Below, one piece after another: positions 1 through 10,715 of a stretch of DNA of 64,000 nt. How positions within the stretch are numbered: the first letter of the stretch is position 1; each line of letters starts with the position of its first letter. The stretch lies in contig JADLCT010000097.1 in assembly GCA_020847045.1 (NCBI GenBank), positions 112,709-176,708 on the forward strand. Direction: 5' to 3'. Made by a program: the position numbers and the translations under genes. This DNA is from Bryobacterales bacterium (GTDB taxonomy: Bacteria; Acidobacteriota; Terriglobia; Bryobacterales; Bryobacteraceae). A model generated the notes under the pieces. That model had not been told where the DNA came from. It searched no databases and saw only the letters and a program-made list of their open reading frames with translations.

Positions 1-3000
1 CGCATGGATTGCAGGTCGCGCATACCCTCGCGGAAGGTCTGTTCGACGGCCCTCGGGTCCGCGCCACGGCCGCCCGGAGCGGTGGGCGAATACGACCCGT
101 CGTTCATCGCCGAATCGTTGTTGCCCATCCCGCGCGCGCCGCCCGAAAAGGTGCGGAACCCGTCGTTGCCACCCTGGCCCTGCCCGCTTTGGCGTCCGCC
201 CTGGCCGCCTGCCGCGGCGCTGCCCTGCTGCTGGCCTCCCTGATTGCCCTGCCCCTGCCGGCTCTGCTGGCTGGAGGATTGCTGGCCGCTCTGCCCCGGT
301 TGGCCCTGCTGGCCCATCTGGCCCTGTCCCGGCTGCTGGCCGGGCTGTCCCTGCTGGTTCTGTCCCGGAGTGTTGCCCTCCTGGCCCTGCCCGCGCTGAC
401 CGTCGCCGGAACGCTGGCCCTGTCCCTGTTCCTGTCCACCGCGCCGTCCGGCCGACTCCATCTGCCTGCGCAGACGCTCCACACGGTCCAGCGCGCTTTC
501 CAGGCCCTGCTGCTTGGGGTCCTGTTTGCCGCCCTGTCCCAGCAGCTTCCGCGCCTCCTCCACCTGGTCACGCAGCTTGTCCAGCATCTGGGTGACTGGC
601 GCCTCGCGCATGTAGGCATACTGTCCCATGCCGCCGCGAATGGCCTCGGCGCTGTACTTCAGCCGGAGTCCCAATTCGTCCTGCTGCATCTGGCCCAGGG
701 CCTCGCGTAGTTTCGTCGCCGCGGCGCGGTCGCTGGAGGCCATGCTGCGCGCTGTCTCCTGCATCTCTTTTTCCAGGCGGGACAGCTCGTCGGCCATGGC
801 CTGCCGCTGGCCGGCAAGATCTTCGTTCTGCCGCCGCGAGGCTTGCGGGTTGGCCTGTTGCCGCGCCAGCGCCTCCTGCGAGCCGTAGGCCTGCCGCAGC
901 TTGTTGGTCAACTCGCGCTGCTGGCGCGCCAACTCTCCGGTTCGTCCGGCGATGCGGTCCATCTTCCCGCCCGATTCCTGCTGGCGCATGCCGGCGATCG
1001 ACTCAGCGGCTTCCCGCAACCGTTCGGCCGCGCGGCGCGCCTCGGCTTCGCTGCCCGCCCCGCTCTGTTCCTGTCCGGCCTGCGAGGAGGCGGCCCGGCG
1101 CATGTCCTCAGTGGCCTGCTTCAGGCGCTCCAGCGCCCGTTCGACGCGTGGATCAATGCGGTCGTTCTGCATGTTGCGGCTGGCCTGCGGCCGCCCCTGT
1201 TGCTGGCCACGCTGGCCAGACTGCTGCTGAGCCGTCTGCGCGCCCTGCTGTCCACCCTGTTGGCCCGAAGCCTGCTGCTGGCCGCTTTGGCCTTGCTGGC
1301 CCTGTTGCCCCTGCTGGCCTTGCTGAGATTGCTGTCCCTGCTGGCCACGCGAGAGCTGCTCCATCTTCTTCTGCAACTCCTCGGCCTCGCGCCGCAGCAT
1401 CTCCTGCTGCCAGCGCTGTTGGAAGCTCTGCTTGTTTTTCTGCTGCTGTTGCGCCAGTTCCTGCTGCCGCCGGGCCAACTGCTCCAGCTTTTGCAGCGCC
1501 TCGTCCACCTGCTGCTCGCGCTGGTTCTGGCCGGAGCGTTGCGCCCCGGTCTCATACTGGTTCTTCTCGGTGTCCAGTTCGAGGTCGAACAGGTTCTCAA
1601 GGTCGCGGCCCGCGCCGCCGCCTCCGCCGCCTCCGCCGCGCGACCCGAAGGCCACCTGAATCTGGCGGAAAATGGCCTCGGCCCGCAGAAGGTGCTGCAG
1701 TGCTTTCTGCTCGTCGGGCAGAGCCTGATTCCATTGCCTGCCCTTCAATTTTCCGGCCGCCACGCCCATCGCCGCCGCGGCTTCCTTCATGTTGGTTTGA
1801 AACGCGGCGAACTCCTGGTTCTCGCCCGTCAACTCGCGGCGCTGCATGCGCGTGGAAAGCGACAGCGCCTGATCCTTCAACTTCGCCTGCACGTCGCTCA
1901 GGAACTTCCCGGTTTCGGCCGCTTCGGCGGGCGTCTGCTTCCGGTCCTTCGTTTGATTGAAGGTGGCCGCGATAATCTCCTTCTGCCGCGCCGAAATGTT
2001 GTTCTGGTCCTGCTGGCCGCCCGCGCCGCCTCCGCCGCCGCCCTGCTGCGCTTGCGAGTACTCGCGTTCAAACGGCTGCGCCTCGATGAAGTACATGTCC
2101 GTGCGCGCCGTGGCGCGCGCATCCTTGGCCGTGGCGTACACGCTCACCAGGTCGCCCGGCACGAGCTTGAAATCCTCCAGGGCCAGCAGTATGCTGCCCG
2201 ACGCATTGCGCTCGCCGCGCCGCCCGAGTACGGTGCGCGTCTGTTCTTCGCCACCGTTCACCGAGTAGTGCAGGTTCACTTCGTTCAATCCGAAATCGTC
2301 GCTGGCCTCAACCGCCACGGCCACCTCTTCAATCGGGCTGGCCTTGTAGTCGCGGCCCGGTTTGGAGATGCGGATCTCTGGCGGATTCTCGCTGCGCACC
2401 TCGATAAAGAAGTCCTCCGTCAGACGCACGGCTTCGCCATGGTCGATGGCCGCCACGTGATACATGCCGTCCTTGGCGATGCGCACGAGCGCGCGGTACC
2501 GGTTGCCGCCCAGGCTCTCCAGCGCCAGACGGTTCTGGCCGTCGAGGATAATCGCGCCCTCCTCCACCGGCTTGTCGGTGAACACCTCAAGCGAGGCCTC
2601 CGTGCCCTCCACGGCGCGCAAATCGCCGCCCCGCTCCTCCACCACCGGCTGCATACCGGTCCAGGAGGGAAACTTGTAGCTGACCCGGATGCTCTTCACC
2701 CTGGGCAGATCGAGCACGCGAATGGTGAACGTTTTCGACTGCACGGCCCCGCTGCGGACGTAATATTCGACATTCTCGGCGAGCCCGGCGAAGAGAAACT
2801 CGAAACCGTCAGCGCCCGGCGCGCGGTTCATTGGCACAGGCTCCCACTTGGCGCCGCTCGCGTACTTGGCAAACAGGCGGACCTCGCGCGGGCTGAAGCC
2901 AACCGGCTGCGCCTTGATCAATTGATCGGAGTTCCGCCGCACGGCCGCGTTGCCCGGCTGCACGGCGAGGTCATAGAAAGGCGCGCTTCCGTTTTTCGGC

Positions 3001-3533
3001 GCGCCCGCCCAAAGCAGCGATGCGCCGTGCCCCCAATAGCCGGGCCCGGCCACGATGAGAGACAGCAGCACGCCCACGCCCGCCACGGCGCCCGAAAGCC
3101 AGGCCGCCAGGCGGCCCGCCGGCACAAGCTCCTCCGGTTGGCTGCGCTCGGCGACGCGCATGGTGTCGGCGGCCAGAAGGTTTAGAAACGGATCATCCGG
3201 ATTCTCGCGTTCCCGCTCGGCCACTGTGAGAAGCCGTTGCTGAAAGTCCGGGAAGGTCTGCTCGGTGCGGCGCGCCGCCACGAAGCGGTTCAAGCGTTTG
3301 ATGGGCCGCCACAACGCCAGCACCACCACGGCCGCCAGCACCGCCCACAGCAGCAGCCGCGCCACGGTCACCGGGCCGCTGGCGAAGGCCAGCGCGTTCA
3401 GCGCCGCCACCAGCACAAGCGTCACCCCCAGCGCCGCCGCCGCCAGCAGCAATGCCCCGCGCAGCGCCGTGCCCGTGCGCAGGCGCCTCTGCATTCTGTC
3501 CAAGTACGAGTTCAGTTCGTCGAGCGGCCTCAT
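1..3533 (-). CDS. DUF4175-like Gln-rich membrane protein, partial (C-terminus beyond window)
   Basis: The frame is open from an ATG at 3533 down to base 1 with no stop, so at least 1177 residues are encoded. Three hydrophobic segments lie near residues 25-50, 57-77 and 142-163, followed by a long extracytoplasmic part with beta-sandwich-like sequence, then helical Gln/Glu/Arg-rich coiled-coil-like sequence. Two low-complexity Gln/Gly tracts (about residues 730-785 and 1032-1123) and an eight-glycine run near residue 635 stand out. Large size, N-terminal membrane helices and a Gln-rich C-terminal half match DUF4175-type proteins encoded in MoxR/BatA operons; the molecular function is not known. 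Its ATG overlaps the stop of the BatA-vWA gene by 4 nt, so translational coupling is likely. It is the last visible gene of the operon. Confidence 0.8.
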   Translation of the reverse strand, partial: MRPLDELNSYLDRMQRRLRTGTALRGALLLAAAALGVTLVLVAALNALAFASGPVTVARLLLWAVLAAVVVLALWRPIKRLNRFVAARRTEQTFPDFQQRLLTVAERERENPDDPFLNLLAADTMRVAERSQPEELVPAGRLAAWLSGAVAGVGVLLSLIVAGPGYWGHGASLLWAGAPKNGSAPFYDLAVQPGNAAVRRNSDQLIKAQPVGFSPREVRLFAKYASGAKWEPVPMNRAPGADGFEFLFAGLAENVEYYVRSGAVQSKTFTIRVLDLPRVKSIRVSYKFPSWTGMQPVVEERGGDLRAVEGTEASLEVFTDKPVEEGAIILDGQNRLALESLGGNRYRALVRIAKDGMYHVAAIDHGEAVRLTEDFFIEVRSENPPEIRISKPGRDYKASPIEEVAVAVEASDDFGLNEVNLHYSVNGGEEQTRTVLGRRGERNASGSILLALEDFKLVPGDLVSVYATAKDARATARTDMYFIEAQPFEREYSQAQQGGGGGGAGGQQDQNNISARQKEIIAATFNQTKDRKQTPAEAAETGKFLSDVQAKLKDQALSLSTRMQRRELTGENQEFAAFQTNMKEAAAAMGVAAGKLKGRQWNQALPDEQKALQHLLRAEAIFRQIQVAFGSRGGGGGGGGAGRDLENLFDLELDTEKNQYETGAQRSGQNQREQQVDEALQKLEQLARRQQELAQQQQKNKQSFQQRWQQEMLRREAEELQKKMEQLSRGQQGQQSQQGQQGQQGQQGQSGQQQASGQQGGQQGAQTAQQQSGQRGQQQGRPQASRNMQNDRIDPRVERALERLKQATEDMRRAASSQAGQEQSGAGSEAEARRAAERLREAAESIAGMRQQESGGKMDRIAGRTGELARQQRELTNKLRQAYGSQEALARQQANPQASRRQNEDLAGQRQAMADELSRLEKEMQETARSMASSDRAAATKLREALGQMQQDELGLRLKYSAEAIRGGMGQYAYMREAPVTQMLDKLRDQVEEARKLLGQGGKQDPKQQGLESALDRVERLRRQMESAGRRGGQEQGQGQRSGDGQRGQGQEGNTPGQNQQGQPGQQPGQGQMGQQGQPGQSGQQSSSQQSRQGQGNQGGQQQGSAAAGGQGGRQSGQGQGGNDGFRTFSGGARGMGNNDSAMNDGSYSPTAPGGRGADPRAVEQTFREGMRDLQSM
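150..1350 (-). repeat. Gln/Gly low-complexity coding tracts in the DUF4175-like gene
   Basis: Two blocks at about 165-440 and 1180-1345 encode irregular repeats of Gln-Gly, Gln-Gln-Gly and Gly-Gln-Pro units on the minus strand. The DNA repeats are imperfect, so this is compositional repetition at protein level rather than a clean tandem array. Such tracts can vary in length between strains. Confidence 0.6.
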
Positions 3534-5566
3534 GATGCCTCCTGCTCCACTCCCAGATACCGGCTGGAAACCAGCGTCTCGATGACCGCCGCCAGAAGCG
3601 CGGCCAGCAAGAGGGGCCACCAGAACGGATGCACCTGCTCTTCTTCCTTACTGCTTGCGGCGGACGCCGGCTTCTTGCCCGCCGCGGACGCCGGGGCGGG
3701 CTGTTCCACATCACCGGACTGCCCCGCCCACAGCGCGCGCGTCTCGGCGGCGATCAGCGCCAGGTCCGACTCGCGGCGGTCCGCGTTTACCGCGATCATC
3801 TCATGCCGGCCGTTGGCCCGGCGCACCTCGTAGTATCCTTCCCGTTCGGCGCGATAGCTGGCCGCCCGCGCCGCCTCGGCCAGCGGCATGGCCCGTTTAC
3901 CGTCCGGGCCGATGACCTCGACGCCCAGCGCCGTCTCCCGCTGCGCCCGCAGCTCGATGTTCGCGCCCACGGCGGCCGCGCTCTGCCGTCCCTCGACGCC
4001 CGCCAGATAGCGCGCCGACTGTTCGGCGAACACCACGAAGGACGGGGAAAGCGGAAGGTCGTTGGCCAGGTTGTCCAGACCCGAGGCGAACACGAGTACC
4101 CGCCCTTCGCCCACGCGCTTCTCATACAGCAGGGGAGTTTCGTCGGTCAGCCGCGCCAGCACTCGTGCGCCTTCGGCCGGTGTCCGCACCGCGTAGTAAA
4201 ACCGTACGCCCTGCCAGCCCGAGGCCCGGGCCAGCGGCGCGAACGTCGAATCCACATAACCCACCGTGTCGAAGCGCGCGCCATCGCGGGAATAGTAACG
4301 CCCCTCGCTCACCGGCTCGCCCGTCACCGGCAGACGGTTCCGCCGCGCCGACGAAGGACCCAGCGCCAGCAGAACGCTGCCGCCCGTCCGGACATACTTT
4401 GTCAACGACTCCTCAACCGCCGCTGGCAGCGACAGCACATCGGCCACCACGACATAGGCGTAGCGTGACAGGTTCAGTCCGCCCGCCTGCTCCACCGGGA
4501 CGGCGTCCAGCGTGAAGGCCGCTTCGCTGGCCGCGCCCAGCGCCGCGCGATAGTAGAGCGGCGAGCGGGCATCGCGGCTCTCGTGCAGCATCAGCGCCCG
4601 TTTCGGGTCGGCGCGCTCCACGGCGAACAGCAGGCGGTCGTCCTGCGGCAGCTCATCGTTGCCGTCGATCCGCACCTCGCAGCGGGCAAAGCCGTGACTT
4701 GCCTCCAGGCCGATGAACTCCACGGCCGCCCGTCCGTTGGCCGCCAGTTCCACGGGCTTGGTTTGCAACACGCGGCCGTTCACCACAAGCGACACCGTCT
4801 TTTTCGCCGCCGGCGTTTCATAGCCGGCCACGGCCGCCTGCACGCGGGTCTTCTTGGTGTCCCACACCGTTGCCGGCGCGCTCACCGTCTCCACGGTGAA
4901 GTTCGCCACGCCCCGGCTGGCCACCGGGTGCAGTTTCAACTCCACGCCCGCCGGCATTTGCAGGTCATGAAATCCCGCCGGCAGTCCGCTGCGCTGAAAG
5001 TCGCTGAACAGGTGGACCTCCAGCGGCGAGCGCGCCGCGTTGGCGATGCTGCGCACGGCGCGCGTGAATTCGCCATAGTTCGTCCGGCCGTCGCCGGGCT
5101 GGATGCCTTCCACGGCCGCGCGCAGCAGGCCCGCATCCTGCTCCGGTTTGGTCAGCACATCGGCCTGATTGCCGAGCGCCACCACCTGCGCGCGGCGTCC
5201 GCCCTTGGAGGCGATCACGGCAGCCGCTTCCCGCCTGGCTTCGGCCAGCCGTTCGCCCGCCCTCATGCTGAAGCTGTTGTCCACGGCCACCACCAGCAGG
5301 GGCTCGCCGCGGTTCATGGCCGCCATCCGCTTCCAGAACGGATTGGCGAAGGCGAGCACCAGCAGAAGAAGCAGCAGCAGCCGCAGGGCCATCAACAGCA
5401 GGTAACGCAGGCGGCGGTGCTTGATCGAACTCTGCGTGCGCTGCTCGAAGAACATGAGCGAGCTGAAGGGCAGCGGTTCGGTCTTGTGCTGCCGCAGCAG
5501 GTGAACATAGATGGGCAGTCCTAAAACGGCGAGCCCGGCGAGAAACCAGGGTGCGAGAAAGCCCAT
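3530..5566 (-). CDS. BatA-domain vWA membrane protein
   Basis: The 678-residue product begins with a BatA-type N-terminus: a membrane segment at about 4-24, a short basic loop, and a second segment at 55-75. A von Willebrand A domain follows, with a MIDAS motif DNSFS at residues 96-100 that should bind a divalent cation. A final hydrophobic segment lies near 648-668, shortly before the C-terminus. The large middle part should face the periplasm. The family is the membrane partner of MoxR ATPases and DUF58 proteins. It starts 3 nt after the DUF58 stop and overlaps the next gene by 4 nt. Role inferred: cation-dependent protein contact in an envelope assembly or stress complex. Confidence 0.85.
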   Translation of the reverse strand: MGFLAPWFLAGLAVLGLPIYVHLLRQHKTEPLPFSSLMFFEQRTQSSIKHRRLRYLLLMALRLLLLLLLVLAFANPFWKRMAAMNRGEPLLVVAVDNSFSMRAGERLAEARREAAAVIASKGGRRAQVVALGNQADVLTKPEQDAGLLRAAVEGIQPGDGRTNYGEFTRAVRSIANAARSPLEVHLFSDFQRSGLPAGFHDLQMPAGVELKLHPVASRGVANFTVETVSAPATVWDTKKTRVQAAVAGYETPAAKKTVSLVVNGRVLQTKPVELAANGRAAVEFIGLEASHGFARCEVRIDGNDELPQDDRLLFAVERADPKRALMLHESRDARSPLYYRAALGAASEAAFTLDAVPVEQAGGLNLSRYAYVVVADVLSLPAAVEESLTKYVRTGGSVLLALGPSSARRNRLPVTGEPVSEGRYYSRDGARFDTVGYVDSTFAPLARASGWQGVRFYYAVRTPAEGARVLARLTDETPLLYEKRVGEGRVLVFASGLDNLANDLPLSPSFVVFAEQSARYLAGVEGRQSAAAVGANIELRAQRETALGVEVIGPDGKRAMPLAEAARAASYRAEREGYYEVRRANGRHEMIAVNADRRESDLALIAAETRALWAGQSGDVEQPAPASAAGKKPASAASSKEEEQVHPFWWPLLLAALLAAVIETLVSSRYLGVEQEAS

Positions 5567-5569
5567 GCG

Positions 5570-6457
5570 CTAGAACCTCCCCTGCCGGATGCTCAGATAC
5601 TCGCGCAGCGCCTCGTCCAGCGGACGGTCCGTGGCCACCTGGAAATAGTCCATGCCCGCGCGCTTGGCCTCTTCGCGCAGCGCGCGGATATGGGCGTCGA
5701 TTTTCTGGCGGTACTCCTCGCGCGCGTACTCGGGCGAAACTTCCAGCGAATCCTGTGTCTCCATGTCGATCAGAATCGCCGGGGCATTCAGATTGGGGCG
5801 CAGTTCGCGCGGATCGAGCAGGTGGAACAGGATCACCTCGTTGCCTCGGAAGCGCAGCGGAGCGATCGCCTTCACCACCACGTCAGGCTGGGCCCAGAAA
5901 TCGCTGATCACCACGGCGATGCCGCGCCGCTTCAGGAACTCCTGAAAATGTTCAAAGGGACGCCGGAAGTCGGTCCGCTGGCCGGGCTCGGCCCCGCCGA
6001 TGCCGTGCAGCAGACGGTGCAACTGGCCCTGCCGCGTGGAGGGCGGGATGAAGTTGCGCACCTCGTCGTCGAACACGATCAGACCGCAGGCGTCGCGCTG
6101 CTGCGAGGCCATGTAACAGAGCGACGCAGCCAGATACCGCGCATAGTCGATCTTGTTCACAGCGTGCGAGCCGTAGGCCATCGAATTCGAGGCGTCCAGC
6201 ATTACCGTCAACTGGGAGTTCGTCTCGCCCCGGTAGCGCTTCAGCACGATGCGCTCGGAACGCGCGAACACGTTCCAGTCCACCTGCCGCAAGTCGTCGC
6301 CGGGCGTGTAGCTGCGGTATTCGGCGAACTCCTGCGAGAAGCCGAAGTCGGGCGACCGGTGCAGGCCGGCGACAAAGCCGTCCACGACGGTCTTGGCCAC
6401 CAGGTCCAGGCCGTTCACGGCCGCGAGCACTCTTGGTTCCAGGTAACGTTGCAGCAT
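5570..6457 (-). CDS. DUF58 domain protein (MoxR partner)
   Basis: This 295-residue soluble protein has the DUF58 signature at residues 50-75, with a YTPGDDLRQVDWNVFARSE-type core, and a vWA-like metal site DASNS at 88-92. No signal peptide or membrane helix is seen, so it is probably cytoplasmic. DUF58 proteins are almost always encoded beside MoxR AAA+ ATPases and are thought to be their partners. The start at 6457 lies 21 nt after the moxR stop, and a G7 run on the coding strand sits just upstream of the ATG and may serve as a ribosome-binding site. Confidence 0.88.
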   Translation of the reverse strand: MLQRYLEPRVLAAVNGLDLVAKTVVDGFVAGLHRSPDFGFSQEFAEYRSYTPGDDLRQVDWNVFARSERIVLKRYRGETNSQLTVMLDASNSMAYGSHAVNKIDYARYLAASLCYMASQQRDACGLIVFDDEVRNFIPPSTRQGQLHRLLHGIGGAEPGQRTDFRRPFEHFQEFLKRRGIAVVISDFWAQPDVVVKAIAPLRFRGNEVILFHLLDPRELRPNLNAPAILIDMETQDSLEVSPEYAREEYRQKIDAHIRALREEAKRAGMDYFQVATDRPLDEALREYLSIRQGRF

Positions 6458-6478
6458 GTCGCCCCCCCGGCCGCCTCC

Positions 6479-7504
<1,026 letters not shown>

Positions 7505-7508
7505 GTCG

Positions 7509-9788
7509 TTATTCGTTCTCCTTCCGTCCGCCCTTGTCCGCGTTCAACTCGAGCATCAACCTCTGCGCCGGTTTGTAACCCGGCGCGGCCTCCAACGCCA
7601 GGAAGACCTGCTCGGCCGCCTTCCCCTTGTCACCCGCCTTTACATATGCCCGCGCCAGATCGTAATGCGCCGCCGCGGCGTCCATGGGACCGCCTGCCAC
7701 CACGGCTTCAAACTCCCGCACGGCCGCCTGGGTCCGTCCCAGATCGAGGCTCAACTCGCCCAGCTTGCGGTGCATCGCCTCGCCGTTCATCGGGTAGATG
7801 TAGTTGATCTTTTCCAGCGTGCGCGCCGCCTCGGCTTTGCCGCCCGCCTCTTCCTGCAGGCCGGCCAGCTTCTTCAAACTCTCCGGCGTCTTGCCGCCTT
7901 TGCTCGCGTACTGTTCCAGCGCGCGCCGTGCCCCGTCCTTGTTTTTCAACTCCAGGCAGGCCTCGGCCACGGCCTCGTAGGCGCTGCCCGGCTCGACGAA
8001 GTCCGGATAGATGGCGATGAGCCGGTTGCCCTGCTCCACGATGGCCGCGTAATCGGAGGCGCGCTTCAACGTGGCCAGCCCGGTCATGCCCTTGCGCCAC
8101 TCGACCGCCTTGGACACGGCCGTTCCCGCCTCTCTCTCCACCCAGGCCAGGAACTCCTTGTCGAAAGCCTCGGGCGTCATGCCCAGAGCCTGTTGAATCA
8201 CCTCGGGCGTCGTTTTGCGCTGGCCGAACAGGCGCATCATGTCGAGCAGCTTGTCATAGCTCCACTTCGTCTGGATGTAGTCGCAGATGCGCCCGGCCTG
8301 GAAATAGCTCACCACCACCTGCTGCGGATATTTCGGACGGATGAAGCCGCGGTCCAGTTCGGCCACCGGCAGCAACTGTTTGGCCGCGATGGCCGCCACG
8401 ATCTCCGGCGTCATCCTGTCGCCCCAATCCGGCGCGGCCTCGGTCTCCTCGTGCACGGCGAAGCCCTCGGTGAACCAGCGCGGAACGCGATGCCGGGTGG
8501 CCGTCAGGACGAACACGTGGCTCAACTCGTGCCACAGCGTGCTGGCCCAATGGAAGGTGCCCGGCTTGCGTCCCGAGGGCGAGTCCATTGCCACCACGTG
8601 GCCGAAGGTCACGCCCAGGGCGCCAAGCCCCGGCATGCCCATGGTGCGCACGGCGAAGTCCTCATGGTCCGGGTACACTTCCAGGCGCACCGGCTGGCCG
8701 ATGGTCATTTTGTACTTCTTCTCGAAGGTGGCCACCGCTTTTTCCAACTCCGGCTGGAAGTACAGACGCAGCAGCGCGGCCTCCTTCTTGTGCAGCCTCA
8801 AAATCGTCTTCGGCGTCTCGAAGGTTTCAAAGTTCGCATAGCTATCGAGCAGGCGCAGCGAGTTCACCGTCGGGTTGCTGTCGTACTTGTTCTGAAAGCA
8901 GAGCTCCAACTGCTGGCGCGCCTCGGCATCCTCGCCAACGCGCATCAGATTGACGCCCAGTTCGCTGCGCGCCGCCCAGTTCCGCGGATCGCGCTCTATC
9001 GCCTTACGGTAGTGGGCGATGCCGTCGAGGTAGCGCCGGTTCAGCACCAGGTGGTGCGCGATGATGGCATGCGCCTGGCCGTAGTGCGGGTTCACCTTCC
9101 ACACCTGTTCGAGCAGAGCGTCGGGCGAGCGGTCGGCGAGCGCTTCGATAGCCGCCTTCACGGCCACGGCGTCGAAGGCCTCCGGCGAGAGCGCCAGCGC
9201 CTGTCGGGCCTGCGCCTCGGCGCGCTTCGTGTCGGAATCCTCCAGCGCCAGGTTCGCCAGCAACTCATGCGCCTCGACCAGGTCCGGATCCTCCTCCACC
9301 GCCTTAAAACCCATCTCCAGGGCTTTCGGCGAGAAGCTCTCGGCCATGGCCAGAGCCATGCCCAGCAGGGCGTGGGCATTCTTGCCGTCGATGTCGAGCG
9401 CCTCCTGGAACAGCCCGGCGGCCTCGGCGGCGTTAAAGCGCTCCAGAAACAGCCGTCCCCACCGCACGCGCACGTTGGCGTCTTTCGGCGACGCGGCGGC
9501 GGCCTGTTTGAACTGAGAGTTAGCGCTCTTGTAGTCGCCGATGCCCCAGGCGCCCTCGGCGCGCTCGGCGGGATCGCGGCTATCGAGCAACTTTTCGAAG
9601 CACCGTTCGGCCTGTTCGGCTTTCCCCAGATGCCGCGCCCGCCAGCAGTCCTTCGCGCCGGCCGTCATCACCGGCCCCGGACGGCTGGCGCCTTCGCGCG
9701 CCGCTTGCTGCCCGCTCACCGCCGTGAACACCGCGGCGGCAACCGCCAGCGCCGACACGCCCACCGGAATGGCTACCCGCCTTCCCAT
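7509..9788 (-). CDS. TPR-containing gluzincin-type (MA-like) metallopeptidase, exported
   Basis: The 759-residue protein opens with a hydrophobic N-terminus suited to a signal peptide or anchor. Repeated TPR-like helical pairs occupy about residues 45-300, a peptidase domain follows, and further TPR-like repeats form the C-terminal third. The zinc site is HELSH at 420-424 with a downstream Glu at 441 (HExxH-x16-E), the spacing of gluzincins such as the peptidase MA family. It lies between the C13-like gene (3 nt away) and moxR (4 nt away), so it belongs to the operon. Substrate unknown; an envelope location is likely. A similar TPR metallopeptidase is encoded at 42485-44356. Confidence 0.82.
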   Translation of the reverse strand: MGRRVAIPVGVSALAVAAAVFTAVSGQQAAREGASRPGPVMTAGAKDCWRARHLGKAEQAERCFEKLLDSRDPAERAEGAWGIGDYKSANSQFKQAAAASPKDANVRVRWGRLFLERFNAAEAAGLFQEALDIDGKNAHALLGMALAMAESFSPKALEMGFKAVEEDPDLVEAHELLANLALEDSDTKRAEAQARQALALSPEAFDAVAVKAAIEALADRSPDALLEQVWKVNPHYGQAHAIIAHHLVLNRRYLDGIAHYRKAIERDPRNWAARSELGVNLMRVGEDAEARQQLELCFQNKYDSNPTVNSLRLLDSYANFETFETPKTILRLHKKEAALLRLYFQPELEKAVATFEKKYKMTIGQPVRLEVYPDHEDFAVRTMGMPGLGALGVTFGHVVAMDSPSGRKPGTFHWASTLWHELSHVFVLTATRHRVPRWFTEGFAVHEETEAAPDWGDRMTPEIVAAIAAKQLLPVAELDRGFIRPKYPQQVVVSYFQAGRICDYIQTKWSYDKLLDMMRLFGQRKTTPEVIQQALGMTPEAFDKEFLAWVEREAGTAVSKAVEWRKGMTGLATLKRASDYAAIVEQGNRLIAIYPDFVEPGSAYEAVAEACLELKNKDGARRALEQYASKGGKTPESLKKLAGLQEEAGGKAEAARTLEKINYIYPMNGEAMHRKLGELSLDLGRTQAAVREFEAVVAGGPMDAAAAHYDLARAYVKAGDKGKAAEQVFLALEAAPGYKPAQRLMLELNADKGGRKENE

Positions 9789-9791
9789 CTC

Positions 9792-10715
9792 TTATTTATC
9801 CAACTCCTCTTGCAGCCGCGCAAGTTCGAGCAAAGCCGCCTGCATCTGCCGGCGGTAGTCCTCCAGCGGCATGGCCGCTTTCTCATACTTCAGTTTGTCG
9901 ATGCGCTGCTCGGCGCGCTCCTTCCGCGCCAGCAGTTCACGCTTGGCCGGATTCGCCGCCGCGCGCTGCGCACCGCCAATGCGCAGCAGGGGAAACGAAG
10001 CCGCCAGAAGGCCCTGTCCGTTCGCCGTCGAGGGCGCGCGCACGGCCTCGCCCGCACCCGTATCTTCGAGCACGGCATGTTCGGTGGCCAGCCGTTTGTT
10101 GGTCTCGTAAAACTCCACCGTCTTGCGGTCGGCGTACCGGTAGGCCTCCAGCGCCGACACCACCTCGTTCTTGTCCGTGTCGGCCGCCGGATCGCGCAGC
10201 GCCTCCACCCAGTAGCGGGCGAACACCGTGGCGTTGCGCTCCGTGCCCGCCTTGGTCGCCAGAATCACCGCCCGTTTGGGCCGCTGCAGGGCTTCGAGCG
10301 AGCCGCCGCTCGCGCTGGTGGTGTTCACCACAAGCTGCCGCCCGGCCGGCACGCGGTCGCAGAGCGCGGCCAACTCCGCGCCGGACAGGTCGGGCCCCGG
10401 AATATTGAACTTGTATGCGGACCCGTCGTAGCTGCCATGCCCGATCAGCATCAGCACGAAGGCATCGGCCGGCTTGGCCGCCGCGGCGATGCTCTCAAAC
10501 GCGGCTTTGATCTTCTCGCGCGTTGCCCCGGCGCCGGACACGGTCACCACGTTCACCTCGCCGCCGCTGCCCTCCAGAAGCTTTTCCACTTCCCGGGCCT
10601 GCGCCGCGAACCGTTGCTCGTAATCCTTCTCCCCGCCCAGCCCCGAGATGGTCAGATAGTGCGTCGCCGCCGCCGCGGGCCAGGCCAGACAGCAAGCCAA
10701 GAACAACCGTTTCAT
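9792..10715 (-). CDS. Secreted caspase/C13-like protein with Ser at the expected catalytic Cys position
   Basis: The start at 10715 gives a 307-residue protein with a clear signal peptide (MKRLFLACCLAWPAAAA) and a 4-nt overlap with the upstream gene; the longer frame to 10796 would bury that signal. A Rossmann-like alternation, the GHG motif with His93, and the strand-loop VVNTTSASGG at 129-138 resemble the His and Cys segments of legumain/caspase-like (clan CD) peptidases. Where these enzymes have Ala-Cys-x-Ser-Gly, this protein has Thr-Ser-Ala-Ser-Gly, with Ser134 at the Cys position. It may therefore be inactive or atypical. The C-terminus from about 250 is a basic/acidic coiled-coil-like helix. 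The family assignment is from motifs only. Confidence 0.65.
   Translation of the reverse strand: MKRLFLACCLAWPAAAATHYLTISGLGGEKDYEQRFAAQAREVEKLLEGSGGEVNVVTVSGAGATREKIKAAFESIAAAAKPADAFVLMLIGHGSYDGSAYKFNIPGPDLSGAELAALCDRVPAGRQLVVNTTSASGGSLEALQRPKRAVILATKAGTERNATVFARYWVEALRDPAADTDKNEVVSALEAYRYADRKTVEFYETNKRLATEHAVLEDTGAGEAVRAPSTANGQGLLAASFPLLRIGGAQRAAANPAKRELLARKERAEQRIDKLKYEKAAMPLEDYRRQMQAALLELARLQEELDK

Noticed and set aside
843-3185. Plus-strand open frame of 780 codons, Leu-rich
   Set aside because: It mirrors the Gln-rich DUF4175-like gene (CAG codons read as CTG on the other strand), so its Leu-richness is not a real membrane protein.
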